A DNA stretch of 64,000 nt from Dyadobacter jiangsuensis (GTDB lineage: Bacteria; Bacteroidota; Bacteroidia; Cytophagales; Spirosomataceae). Within the stretch, counting starts at the first letter, position 1. The number at the start of each line of letters is the position of its first letter. The stretch lies in the NCBI RefSeq assembly GCF_003014695.1, contig NZ_PYAS01000020.1:1-64000 (forward strand). Reading direction: 5' to 3'. Both the position numbers and the translations under genes were made by a program. Below the pieces are notes generated by a model. That model saw nothing but the letters and a program-made list of their open reading frames with translations. It was not told where the DNA came from and ran no database searches. Shown here one piece after another: positions 50,185 to 58,911 of the stretch.

Positions 50185-50805
50185 CAGCATTTCCATTTTC
50201 TCCGATAAAGCCACCAGGTTACTCACTTGCAGCTTTTTGAAAACGTTCGCTTTGAATGTGCTGACCGTGCTTTCTTTCAAATTCAGCATTTCCGCGATCG
50301 CTCTTATTTTATTTCCTTCCAGCAACAAATGCACGACCAGCCGCTCCCTTGACGTGAGCGATTGCAGGGGATTGTGATCCGAAGCGTCTACATTCGCAAT
50401 CACCTGTGAAAGCAGACTTTCCTGTATCGCTTTACTAAAATACGTCCTCGAATCGAGTACCATATCTATCGCAATTCGCAGCTCGTCACCGGAAACATCT
50501 TTGGACAGAAAGCCATGCGCGCCCGAAGAAACCGCCGGAAGTGCATAGGTGCTCTCGCTCATCGATGAATAGACGAGTATCTTAGCCCCGCGGGCGATCG
50601 CCCGCATTTCGCGGATCGTGTGCATACTTCCGCCGGGAATACCTATTTCAATGATAACGAGGTCAAAATACTGGTTCTCCATGGCTTCCAGCGCCGCGTC
50701 GAGCTGCGCGATGAGCATAACCCTCGCCTGCGGCTTATGGTCTTTTACTTCCCGTTTAATGGCCGATCTCATGAGTGGATGGCCGTCAATAACGAGCACT
50801 TTCAT
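50179..50805 (-). CDS. NarL-type response regulator with degenerate receiver (Asp to Glu)
   Basis: 208 residues. LuxR-type HTH is intact (LTSRERLVVHLLLEGNKIRA, STVSTFKANVFKKLQVSN). The receiver is altered at two key positions: the phospho-acceptor Asp is Glu53 (IIEIGIPGG where paralogues have ILDLNIPG or VLDIHVPG), and one of the acidic-pocket residues is Gly8 (VIDGHP where paralogues have EDH). It thus cannot be phosphorylated normally. Glu often mimics the phosphorylated state, so it may be constitutively active. The terminator of the giant gene lies upstream of its start. Confidence 0.9.
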   Translation of the reverse strand: MKVLVIDGHPLMRSAIKREVKDHKPQARVMLIAQLDAALEAMENQYFDLVIIEIGIPGGSMHTIREMRAIARGAKILVYSSMSESTYALPAVSSGAHGFLSKDVSGDELRIAIDMVLDSRTYFSKAIQESLLSQVIANVDASDHNPLQSLTSRERLVVHLLLEGNKIRAIAEMLNLKESTVSTFKANVFKKLQVSNLVALSEKMEMLR

Positions 50806-50850
50806 ACGTCAAAACAGTGGGTTAAGGCTTAAAATTGGTGCAGTAGAATA

Positions 50851-50879
50851 ACGGTTGCCCGTTGAGAGCGGGCAACCGT
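50851..50879. terminator. terminator after giant surface-protein gene
   Basis: ACGGTTGCCCG, 7-base loop, CGGGCAACCGT: perfect 11 bp stem just after the minus-strand stop at 50887. Downstream (minus) is TATTCTAC, so the T run is weak. Confidence 0.7.
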
Positions 50880-50886
50880 GCATCGT

Positions 50887-53800
50887 CTATCGAATGTGGA
50901 CGAACTTGTGTGTGTGAACAGATCCGTCCGTGTGCGTTATGTGAAGAATGTAAACACCTGCTTCCAGTCCGGAAACATCGATGCTTCCGGATGCGATTGG
51001 CCCCGAGCTGTAAACTTTGTAACCCGAGAGGTTATCGATGCGAACCGTTTTAACCTGTTTCCAGCTGGCAACTTTCAGATTAAGCACCGTTGCTGCCGGG
51101 TTCGGGTAAATGCTGCTTTCCAGCTTAGCATCAAAGCGCACGCTCCGGATGCTGCTGAATGCAAAGCTTTCGTCGCGATCGATCATTTTCAACCGGTACA
51201 GATTGGCATTGGCGCCGGCGTCAGGCTGCCGATCGGTGAAAGTGTACGTTTTCCGCACCTTGCTCTCACCTTCCGCATTTACGCTCCCCAGCATTCCCCA
51301 CGTTTTGCCATCGACACTGCGCTGCACCTCAAATCGATCACTGTTGATTTCCTCCGTAGTAGCCCAGCTCAATTCCACAACATTTTCACCTGCCACTGCC
51401 AGGAACGACACCAGCTGTACAGGAAGCGCTCCTTCCCAGCGCACGGTGTAAGGGACAGAAGGCGATTGTTCGCCAGCTTCATCGAGGAAAGCATACTCGA
51501 ACGTAACATTCGTATAGCCCAATCCCGTCAGCTTAATGGCCATCAGCGCCGGATCGTAGGACCTGATAACCTGCCCTTGCGTAACGAGCGAACCATTGTA
51601 GTAGAGCTCGGCCGTACCCGGCAATGCGGTGATCACCACTGTGCGGTTCTTACCCGATCCATTCAGAGTACCATCCTCCTGATCGTTTCCGGTGAACCCT
51701 GCGGGCGACGAAGTGCCTGCTCCGGTTGAGGAATGCGTACCGTCCAGGGAAATGGTCGCGTCGGCCGCTGGCCTGTCGATCTGGTATTCCTTGGAATCGG
51801 CCAGCGGAGGCTGCTGTATACCGAAATTGGCATTGGTTACCGGCTGCCCGGCCACGACTACGTTCGTAAGGATTCCATTGACGGCATCGTCGCTTCCCAC
51901 GCCAGCTCCCAGGTTTTCGCCGGTGTTGATCCAGCCCGAAGGAAGCCCGGCCACTGTATTGCCGCCAGCATTCTGATGCAGCACAATGCTGTAAGTACCG
52001 GCAGGCGTAGCGCCGAAATCATAGGTACCATCCACACCAACCGCCACGGTTTTGACGGCACTACCACCAGCGTTCACCAGCGTAACATAAAGTCCCGCAG
52101 GCAACGCCTGCACATTACTGGCGTTCACTGTTACGTCTTTCAGCCCGTTACCGTCATGAAATACGTTTCCAGACACCCCTGCTGGTGCCACGCATGCTTC
52201 TGGCGCATTGATAGTCACATTTACGGTTTTCACCAGCTGACATTGATTGGCATTGTCGGTCACCGTAACGGTGTAGCTGCCGGAAGCATTGGCAGTAAAT
52301 GTCGGATTGGCGGCAAATGCATTGGAAAGACCCGTCGAAGGGCTCCACGCATAGGAATAGCTGCCCGAAGACGTCACATTCAGCGGCAATGTGCCCGACG
52401 CGCCCTCACAAAGTGCCAGGTCTCCGGCTGTTGCCGCAATCGTATTGGGGCTCACTGCCACAATTACCTCCTTGTAGTTGCTGCAACTGGTTGCAGTTAT
52501 GGTTTGGGTTAAACGATAAGTCCGGGTTGCCGATCCGGTGATCGCCGTGGTGGAGCTGTTGGGACTGGCCACACCAATAGCCGGCGTCCATTGCCAGGCG
52601 CTGCCGGCCGCTGGATTAGCCACAGAAAGCGTGGTAATGCCGCCTTCGCAAATGGCCGTACTGCCTGCGATATTGAAATTGGCAGGGGTATTAACAGTCA
52701 CGATAACCTGGTCGGTGGTCGTACAGCCGTCAACGGTCACCTCCACGGTGTAGGTGGTCGTAGCGGCCGGTTTCACGATTGGCTGTGCCACATCGGCTGC
52801 GCCTATAATGCCCGCGCCTGTCCAGAGGTAGGTAGCTCCGCTGATGGCTGCTGATCCGATCATCACCGATTCGCCGGGACATACGGCCACGTCCACGCCT
52901 GCATTGGCGGTTTGTGTAACGGTTACGGTGTCTTTGAAAACACAACCGCTTGCCAGTGTTACCGTCACAATGTAATCCATCTTGCCGGCCACGGTAGCGG
53001 TCGGGTTGGCGGCGGTTGCATCGCTCAGTCCGGCCGCAGGCGACCATGCATAGCTTGCGCCAGCCGGTGCAGCCGGGTTGCCAGCGGCTCCATAACCGAT
53101 TTCAATCGGCCCCGCAGGACAGATCGTCTTGTCGGCCAGTTCCAGCCCCGAAACCTCGTTCACGGTAAGCGTCACTTCGTCGGTGATCGGACTCACACAG
53201 CCCGGATAGCTCACTTTTACGACGTAGGTAGTGGTTACGGTCGGTTTGAGGACTGTCGGATTGGCTATGGTGTTGCTGCTCAGACCGGTTGCAGGTGTAA
53301 CGCCGTCGGCCATAAACCATTCGTATTGCGCCGACACTTCTCCCCCGCGTCCGAGCGTAACAGGCTCGCCTGCACAAGTGGTTGCACCTGTACCCGCGTA
53401 CTCTACCGCAGTGACCGAATTGCTCAGCACTACCTCGTCCACAGCCGTGCAGCCCGACAATGGGTCGGTTACGGTTAGTTTAAAGGTTTGTGGTGAGGCA
53501 GATGCGAATAGTACCTGCGGCTGCGCGTCGGTCGCGCTTGTTCCATTTGCCCAGGCTGCGTTGGTAGGTTCCCATGCATATTGCCAGTTGGTACCGGCAG
53601 GTGCGGGAGCACCCAACGTGACGGTTCCCCCGTTACAGATCGCGCGGTCGGTTCCGGCTGCTGCAACTGGCGTTGCCACATTCACAGTAACCGTGTCGCG
53701 GGTTACACAGCCGGAAGCAGTTTCAGTGACCAACACCCGGAATTCCGTGTTCGAGCTGACCGTTGCGTACGGATTGGCAATGACTGCATTATCCAGGCCT

Positions 53801-56800
53801 GCAACGGGCGCCCATTCGTAGGTAAACCCTGCTACCGGCGCGCTGCCGATGCGTACCGGAGCACCTGCACAAGCATATTTATCCTCTACCGAAAACACCG
53901 GCAACGCCCAGCCCGGAGGATTGATCACCATTGATTTTACACAGCTAAAAGATGCATCGTACTTGTTGGTAATGGTTACGGTAATGGTAGCCTGCGCAGT
54001 GGATGTGATGTTTACTGTTGCCGCACGTGCATTATCCACGAGATTGGCCGGGCTCCATGAGAAGTTGTAGTCGGAGGCATTGCCCAGAGAGGTTCCCAGT
54101 TTCAATACCGATCCCGCGAATACTTTCGGACATCCCTGGTCGGAAAGCGTCACAATCTCGAAATTACACGAACCCGGACCACCCGAGCAAGGCTGTACCG
54201 ACACCTCCGCGCTGCATTCAACGCCATTCAGACTTACCGTACGGCGGAAGGTCGTAACGCCGGTATTGCTTTTGAGATAGGCATTTTTGCCACCCTCAGC
54301 AGTTTGCAGCACCACGCCGTCTCCCGAAACCACGCTCCATGCATAGGCGGTACCCGGCGCATTGTCTTCATCCATATGCTTACTCCAAACCGGCCCGCAA
54401 ACGGTTTCTGTCTGATCGGAAATGCGGCTATTGAGCACGGCTACTTTCACCTGATCGGTGAATGTGCAGCCGCTTTTCACCGCGGTAACGGTATAGTTTG
54501 CTGCTCCTCCCGTCACACCCGCGGTTCCTGCATTGAAAACAGGGTTGGCAACCTGCGAATTGTCCAGGTACTGGCCGGTAGTCCAGGTGTAGGTAAACGT
54601 ATTGTCGGCAGTACCGCCGAGCGTTACCGGTGTATTTTTACAAATGGTTTTATCGTCTCCTGCAAATGCAACTATCCCGTTCGGCGCTGTAACCGGCGTC
54701 ACGGTGACATTGGAAGTAGACGAACAGGTTGCACCTCCCTTACGCTGCACTGTTACCCGCAGCCGGTACACGGTAGTTACAGTAGGATTGGCTATTGGCT
54801 GGGCACAGCTTGTGCAGCTTAGCGTGGTGATGGGATCGCCTGAAACCCGCTCCCATTCATAGGATACCATCGGGCTTACGATGGGCGAAGTGCCGATCTG
54901 CACGCCGCCTGATCCTTCACAGACAGACTTCGCAGGGCCTGCGGCTGCCACGGCGGGCACAATCGTTACCTGATCGATATCGACACACCCGGCCGCATCA
55001 CTTACCTGTAATGTGTACGTGGTCGCCTGCGTCACGGCCGGAGTCGTCCACGAGGCGGTGTTAGCCAGCGGCGTACCGTTGGTGGTACTCCCTTCAAACC
55101 ATTGGTAAGTAAAAGAGCCCGAGCCGCCCGATGCCGAGTCATCCAGGGTTACCGTGTTGGCGCCTGCACCGCAAACATACCATTGAGGCCCATCCGCATT
55201 AGCTACCGGAGCCGCATTTGCGCCGATCACCACTTCGGCAACAGGAGATGCATCAACCTGCGTCAGCGCACAGTCCTGGCCATAGATTTTCACCAAACGG
55301 CGGTAATACAAGGTGGTCTGCGATGCCTCCGGCTGCAAATCGCGAAAAGTTTCACCCGGAATATCTTCCCAGGGTCCGGCAGCCGATTGGGCTTTCTGCC
55401 ATTGGAAATACAGCTGGCTGCGGTAACCCGTAGGCGCGGTAATGCTCACCGCATTCCCGGTGATCACACCCGGAATACCGAGGATACAGGCTGTCTGAGT
55501 CATCGGCGCGAGGTTGCTCGGGGAGACCGCCAGCCCGGCAGGCAGTGCATTCTGATTGAATTTGACGATCATACCATCGCCGCCCCCAGCCAATGCTGCC
55601 TGGTGACTACCCACAGTTCCCAGCGTGGTACTCGAAGATGTGAAGCCCAACAAAATGCCTCCGTCGCCGGCAATCGCCATGTTAAACGAATTGGGCGACA
55701 TGCCTTGCAGGCCGCTTGTGGAATATCCGCCCTCTGCTCCGGCACCGCCGAAATACGTCCCCCACAACCGTTGCCCGCTTGCGATGCTGAACTTGTTCAG
55801 GAATAAGTCGCCGGCAGCGCTGGGTGTGACCTGGTACGCGCAATCGGTAGAAAGTCCGCCGCCATTGGCATTGGAAATACCCATGATCAGTAAATTCCCC
55901 TTGCCATCCAATGCGCAGTCCAGCGCCCTTGCATGATTCGTTCCCGTGGCGATCGCTCCAAGATAAGTGCCGCTCAGGTAATGTCCTGCCAAATCGAAAC
56001 TTACCCAGATTCCGTCCCGCGAGGCCGCCAACGTGGTACGGTGCGCGCCGGGTGATGCCACGCCCGAGGCGACGTTTGAGCTTCCTACCAAATGGATTCT
56101 GCCATTGCTTTCATCTACTTTCAATCCTGTAATTGAGGCATTGAAGAATCTGCCCCAGGTCCTAGCCCCGGTGGCGCCATCGAATTTTCCGATATAACCT
56201 TTTTGCGAAACCGTACCTTCACCCACACCCGCTGCGAAGCCGGCATCAAAGGTCGCATTGGTACCCGTCCCGGCCACATACACATTCCCGTCAGCGCCGA
56301 GATCGATGGCTAAACCTGCTTCGGAATACAAACTGGTGGCAGCGGTAGAAGATCCTGCCACATAAGTTCCCCATTGCCTCACACCTGCCGCATTGAATTT
56401 CACCAAATAGGAAGTGTTACATCCGCCATCAGTGCGGAAAGCACCCGGCGTGGCAATGTCTCCTGTCCGGCAAGAGATACTGCCTAATGAACGTGTACTG
56501 CCCCCATAGGCAAACAAGTTGCCCTGCGCATCGACTTTCAGCGCTTCAAACCACCCGGAATGGGAAGCGTCGCCCGTTCCGCCGTAATAGCTAGCCCACA
56601 ACCTTGCCCCGGTATTCGCATCAAAACGAGCCAGGAAGGGAATTTCACTGTCGGCGGCCGATATGCCTGTGGTTGTCTGATGCGCTCCGGCTGTTGCCAG
56701 ACCTTCGCTGTTTGTTTCACCGCCTAAATAAACCTGACCGTTGCGGACGGCAATCGCATAAGCCTGTTCTGCATTGGCACCACCGTAGTAGGTGGCCCAC

Positions 56801-57780
56801 TGACGTACCCCGGCGCTGTTGAACTTGACGATGAGAAAATCATTTCCACCCGCTGCAACACCCTGATAAGCACCGCCGGATGCAATGTTGTTCGCGCTGT
56901 TCGTGTGTCCTACGGCATAAATGTTACCGCTTTCGTCTGTATCAACGGCCGTGATTTCATCATTACCATCGCCACCGTAGTAGGTCGCCCATTCCAGGTT
57001 CGGCGAAGGATCGATCACCAACGTCTGGCTTTTGTCGTAAACCGGCACATGAAAGGCGAACAGATTATCGCCCAATGCTTTGTAAGAAACACCCACAGGC
57101 TTCCGCTTTTCCCCTACCCAGCTGGCCGGAATACGCTCCTGTAAACGACCGTGGACGGTTTCCATTACAATGCGCCCCTGGCTGAGCGCTACTTTTCTGC
57201 TGCCCCGGTACCGCATTTGAATGCGCCCCGGATCGGCACCTGGATGGACGATAAAATTGTATTCGACTTGCTTATCCGATTTCGGATCGGCGACGAATTC
57301 GAGGTCGATGCCCGGGTAAATGTCGGGGTAAGTAACGCGTTGAAAATGATGAATATTCCGGAACTCACCGCGCTCGTTGATCACGTTGCTGACCGCATTG
57401 CCCGGCATATCGGCTTTCAGCGTCGCTGCCTGGTTGGCGCCTACCAGCTCGATATCGACCCGGTGGAACTTGCGCGAGTTGCCGCTCTTTCGCAGGTAGG
57501 TATCATAGCTGAAACCATTCTGCCGCAGTTGCACATGAAGCGGACCATTTTGCAGCAGGTACTTCACTCCGCCATTGGGTTTCCCGCTTTGATCGACGAG
57601 CTGCCCTTTGTTTTCCAGAAAGCCCGCACGGTATGCACCGGCAGATTTGGAGAGTGTGTTAGGGACGTCGATGGCCGTCTTGCCCATGTGCTGCGGCTCC
57701 GCGGGAGCCGGTTTCTGGGCGCAAACGGCAAAGGAAGTCCAGCCGCTGATTACCAGCGACAGTAGTAGTCTTCTTTGCAT
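50887..57780 (-). CDS. giant T9SS-exported repeat protein (SBBP / Ig-like / SdrD-type)
   Basis: 2297 residues. Signal peptide (1-21). An N-terminal DUF7948-like domain (about 50-245, GFLENKGQLVDQSGKPNGGV) leads into SBBP beta-propeller repeats (about 255-760, recurring WATYYGG and RQWGTYV). Then come about ten Ig/PKD-like adhesion modules (about 790-1850) each with TTYTV or ATPTVT-type strands and single Cys pairs. An SdrD_B-like Gly module follows (about 1865-1985, GNVFHDGNGLKDVTV). The end has the FN3-like ELSWATTEEINSDRFEVQRS and a type A T9SS sorting domain (about 2215-2297, YPNPAATVLNLKV). Probable surface adhesin or gliding-type filament. Rich in Thr, Ala and Gly. Confidence 0.88.
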   Translation of the reverse strand: MQRRLLLSLVISGWTSFAVCAQKPAPAEPQHMGKTAIDVPNTLSKSAGAYRAGFLENKGQLVDQSGKPNGGVKYLLQNGPLHVQLRQNGFSYDTYLRKSGNSRKFHRVDIELVGANQAATLKADMPGNAVSNVINERGEFRNIHHFQRVTYPDIYPGIDLEFVADPKSDKQVEYNFIVHPGADPGRIQMRYRGSRKVALSQGRIVMETVHGRLQERIPASWVGEKRKPVGVSYKALGDNLFAFHVPVYDKSQTLVIDPSPNLEWATYYGGDGNDEITAVDTDESGNIYAVGHTNSANNIASGGAYQGVAAGGNDFLIVKFNSAGVRQWATYYGGANAEQAYAIAVRNGQVYLGGETNSEGLATAGAHQTTTGISAADSEIPFLARFDANTGARLWASYYGGTGDASHSGWFEALKVDAQGNLFAYGGSTRSLGSISCRTGDIATPGAFRTDGGCNTSYLVKFNAAGVRQWGTYVAGSSTAATSLYSEAGLAIDLGADGNVYVAGTGTNATFDAGFAAGVGEGTVSQKGYIGKFDGATGARTWGRFFNASITGLKVDESNGRIHLVGSSNVASGVASPGAHRTTLAASRDGIWVSFDLAGHYLSGTYLGAIATGTNHARALDCALDGKGNLLIMGISNANGGGLSTDCAYQVTPSAAGDLFLNKFSIASGQRLWGTYFGGAGAEGGYSTSGLQGMSPNSFNMAIAGDGGILLGFTSSSTTLGTVGSHQAALAGGGDGMIVKFNQNALPAGLAVSPSNLAPMTQTACILGIPGVITGNAVSITAPTGYRSQLYFQWQKAQSAAGPWEDIPGETFRDLQPEASQTTLYYRRLVKIYGQDCALTQVDASPVAEVVIGANAAPVANADGPQWYVCGAGANTVTLDDSASGGSGSFTYQWFEGSTTNGTPLANTASWTTPAVTQATTYTLQVSDAAGCVDIDQVTIVPAVAAAGPAKSVCEGSGGVQIGTSPIVSPMVSYEWERVSGDPITTLSCTSCAQPIANPTVTTVYRLRVTVQRKGGATCSSTSNVTVTPVTAPNGIVAFAGDDKTICKNTPVTLGGTADNTFTYTWTTGQYLDNSQVANPVFNAGTAGVTGGAANYTVTAVKSGCTFTDQVKVAVLNSRISDQTETVCGPVWSKHMDEDNAPGTAYAWSVVSGDGVVLQTAEGGKNAYLKSNTGVTTFRRTVSLNGVECSAEVSVQPCSGGPGSCNFEIVTLSDQGCPKVFAGSVLKLGTSLGNASDYNFSWSPANLVDNARAATVNITSTAQATITVTITNKYDASFSCVKSMVINPPGWALPVFSVEDKYACAGAPVRIGSAPVAGFTYEWAPVAGLDNAVIANPYATVSSNTEFRVLVTETASGCVTRDTVTVNVATPVAAAGTDRAICNGGTVTLGAPAPAGTNWQYAWEPTNAAWANGTSATDAQPQVLFASASPQTFKLTVTDPLSGCTAVDEVVLSNSVTAVEYAGTGATTCAGEPVTLGRGGEVSAQYEWFMADGVTPATGLSSNTIANPTVLKPTVTTTYVVKVSYPGCVSPITDEVTLTVNEVSGLELADKTICPAGPIEIGYGAAGNPAAPAGASYAWSPAAGLSDATAANPTATVAGKMDYIVTVTLASGCVFKDTVTVTQTANAGVDVAVCPGESVMIGSAAISGATYLWTGAGIIGAADVAQPIVKPAATTTYTVEVTVDGCTTTDQVIVTVNTPANFNIAGSTAICEGGITTLSVANPAAGSAWQWTPAIGVASPNSSTTAITGSATRTYRLTQTITATSCSNYKEVIVAVSPNTIAATAGDLALCEGASGTLPLNVTSSGSYSYAWSPSTGLSNAFAANPTFTANASGSYTVTVTDNANQCQLVKTVNVTINAPEACVAPAGVSGNVFHDGNGLKDVTVNASNVQALPAGLYVTLVNAGGSAVKTVAVGVDGTYDFGATPAGTYSIVLHQNAGGNTVAGLPSGWINTGENLGAGVGSDDAVNGILTNVVVAGQPVTNANFGIQQPPLADSKEYQIDRPAADATISLDGTHSSTGAGTSSPAGFTGNDQEDGTLNGSGKNRTVVITALPGTAELYYNGSLVTQGQVIRSYDPALMAIKLTGLGYTNVTFEYAFLDEAGEQSPSVPYTVRWEGALPVQLVSFLAVAGENVVELSWATTEEINSDRFEVQRSVDGKTWGMLGSVNAEGESKVRKTYTFTDRQPDAGANANLYRLKMIDRDESFAFSSIRSVRFDAKLESSIYPNPAATVLNLKVASWKQVKTVRIDNLSGYKVYSSGPIASGSIDVSGLEAGVYILHITHTDGSVHTHKFVHIR

Positions 57781-58024
57781 AGAAGTTTGGATTGGATTTA
57801 AACTAATTTTCGGGGTATCACTAACGAGAGTTCATGGGTATGCCCGCCTTAAATAGCGGAGTGTGTGTATAGTGTAAACAAACGCATATCTATATACGCG
57901 CTCGATAACTTCCTTCATTTGATAGTGCGGTGTGGGATTATGATATCCGCACCAAAACTAATTAGAATTGTGTCGTATTAGCTCGCATTAGCCAAAACTA
58001 GACCATAGAAAGATTTCTATTAGT
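57781..58024. other. upstream region of giant gene
   Basis: Carries the minus-strand promoter of the giant gene and the end of the next regulator gene. AT-rich near 57950. No confident promoter boxes; nothing else seen. Confidence 0.3.
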
Positions 58025-58654
58025 TTAAAAACCCGCAGCTTTCTGCGACAACTCGAATGTATCGGTTACATTCATTTTCTTGTAGATGCGCTTCTTGTAG
58101 GTGCTTACCGTGTTGCATTTTACATTGAGCAGGTATGCGATCTCTTTGGTCGATTTACCCATCACCACCTGATTCATCACAATCCGCTCGCGTTGCGAGA
58201 GGGTTTCCAGTGATTCCATAGCATCCTTTTGACGGTCTGAGTCGATCATGGAGATGAGTGATGCCTGCAACTCGACGCTCAGGTACTTGCCCCCCGAGCC
58301 CACAATGGAAATCGCCTTGCCGAGGTCGGCTGGCTTTTCGCGTTTCATAATGAACCCGTCGGCCCCGGCACGGAGCGCAGGTAAGGCAAAAATCCGCTCT
58401 GCGAGGCCGGAATAGAACAAAATGGCGATATCCGGCTTGACCGATTTAAGCAATTGGATAATCTCCGAAGAAATCAGGCCCTCCATTTTCACCTCGGTAA
58501 TCACCATTCCGATACCGGGATTTTCTCTGAGAACAACCCTGGCCGTTTTCAGGTCGGCCGCTTCAAAAAGTTGGTAATCGCTGGAAATGGTTTCCAAAAA
58601 TAGCCGCATTCCAGTGCGCAGCAGCGTTTGGTCGTCGATGATGAGAATCTTCAT
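58025..58654 (-). CDS. NarL-type response regulator with Glu in place of phospho-acceptor Asp
   Basis: 209 residues from the ATG at 58654 (MKILIIDDQTLL); a frame extension to 58741 adds a segment with no receiver homology. Acidic pair IDDQ is kept, but the phospho-acceptor position is Glu54 in VITEVKMEG, where the canonical sequence is LxDxxMPG; the usual Pro is also lost. LuxR-type HTH intact (LSQRERIVMNQVVMGKSTKE, NTVSTYKKRIYKKMNVTD). Second Asp-to-Glu regulator in the block. Divergent from the propeller-type sensor kinase at 58912 (257 bp spacer). Confidence 0.9.
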   Translation of the reverse strand: MKILIIDDQTLLRTGMRLFLETISSDYQLFEAADLKTARVVLRENPGIGMVITEVKMEGLISSEIIQLLKSVKPDIAILFYSGLAERIFALPALRAGADGFIMKREKPADLGKAISIVGSGGKYLSVELQASLISMIDSDRQKDAMESLETLSQRERIVMNQVVMGKSTKEIAYLLNVKCNTVSTYKKRIYKKMNVTDTFELSQKAAGF

Positions 58655-58911
58655 GATGGTAGGGCCGATGGGCCGGTCAATAAGGTAACGCTCGCGTCCG
58701 GGACGCGATAGAAAGGAGTAAAAAGGATAAGCCGGTGACAACGGTAAAAGTAGGGTGAAACACTTTTGGATACAATCGCTTCCTCGTAAATAGGGTATAG
58801 AATGATTTCTATACTTCCCATGCGGGTATTTACGATTACCTGTCGTTCTTTTATTATTAGTAACGGAACGATTTCACTTACTTTGTATTAAATATCCCCC
58901 CGCAAGTCACA

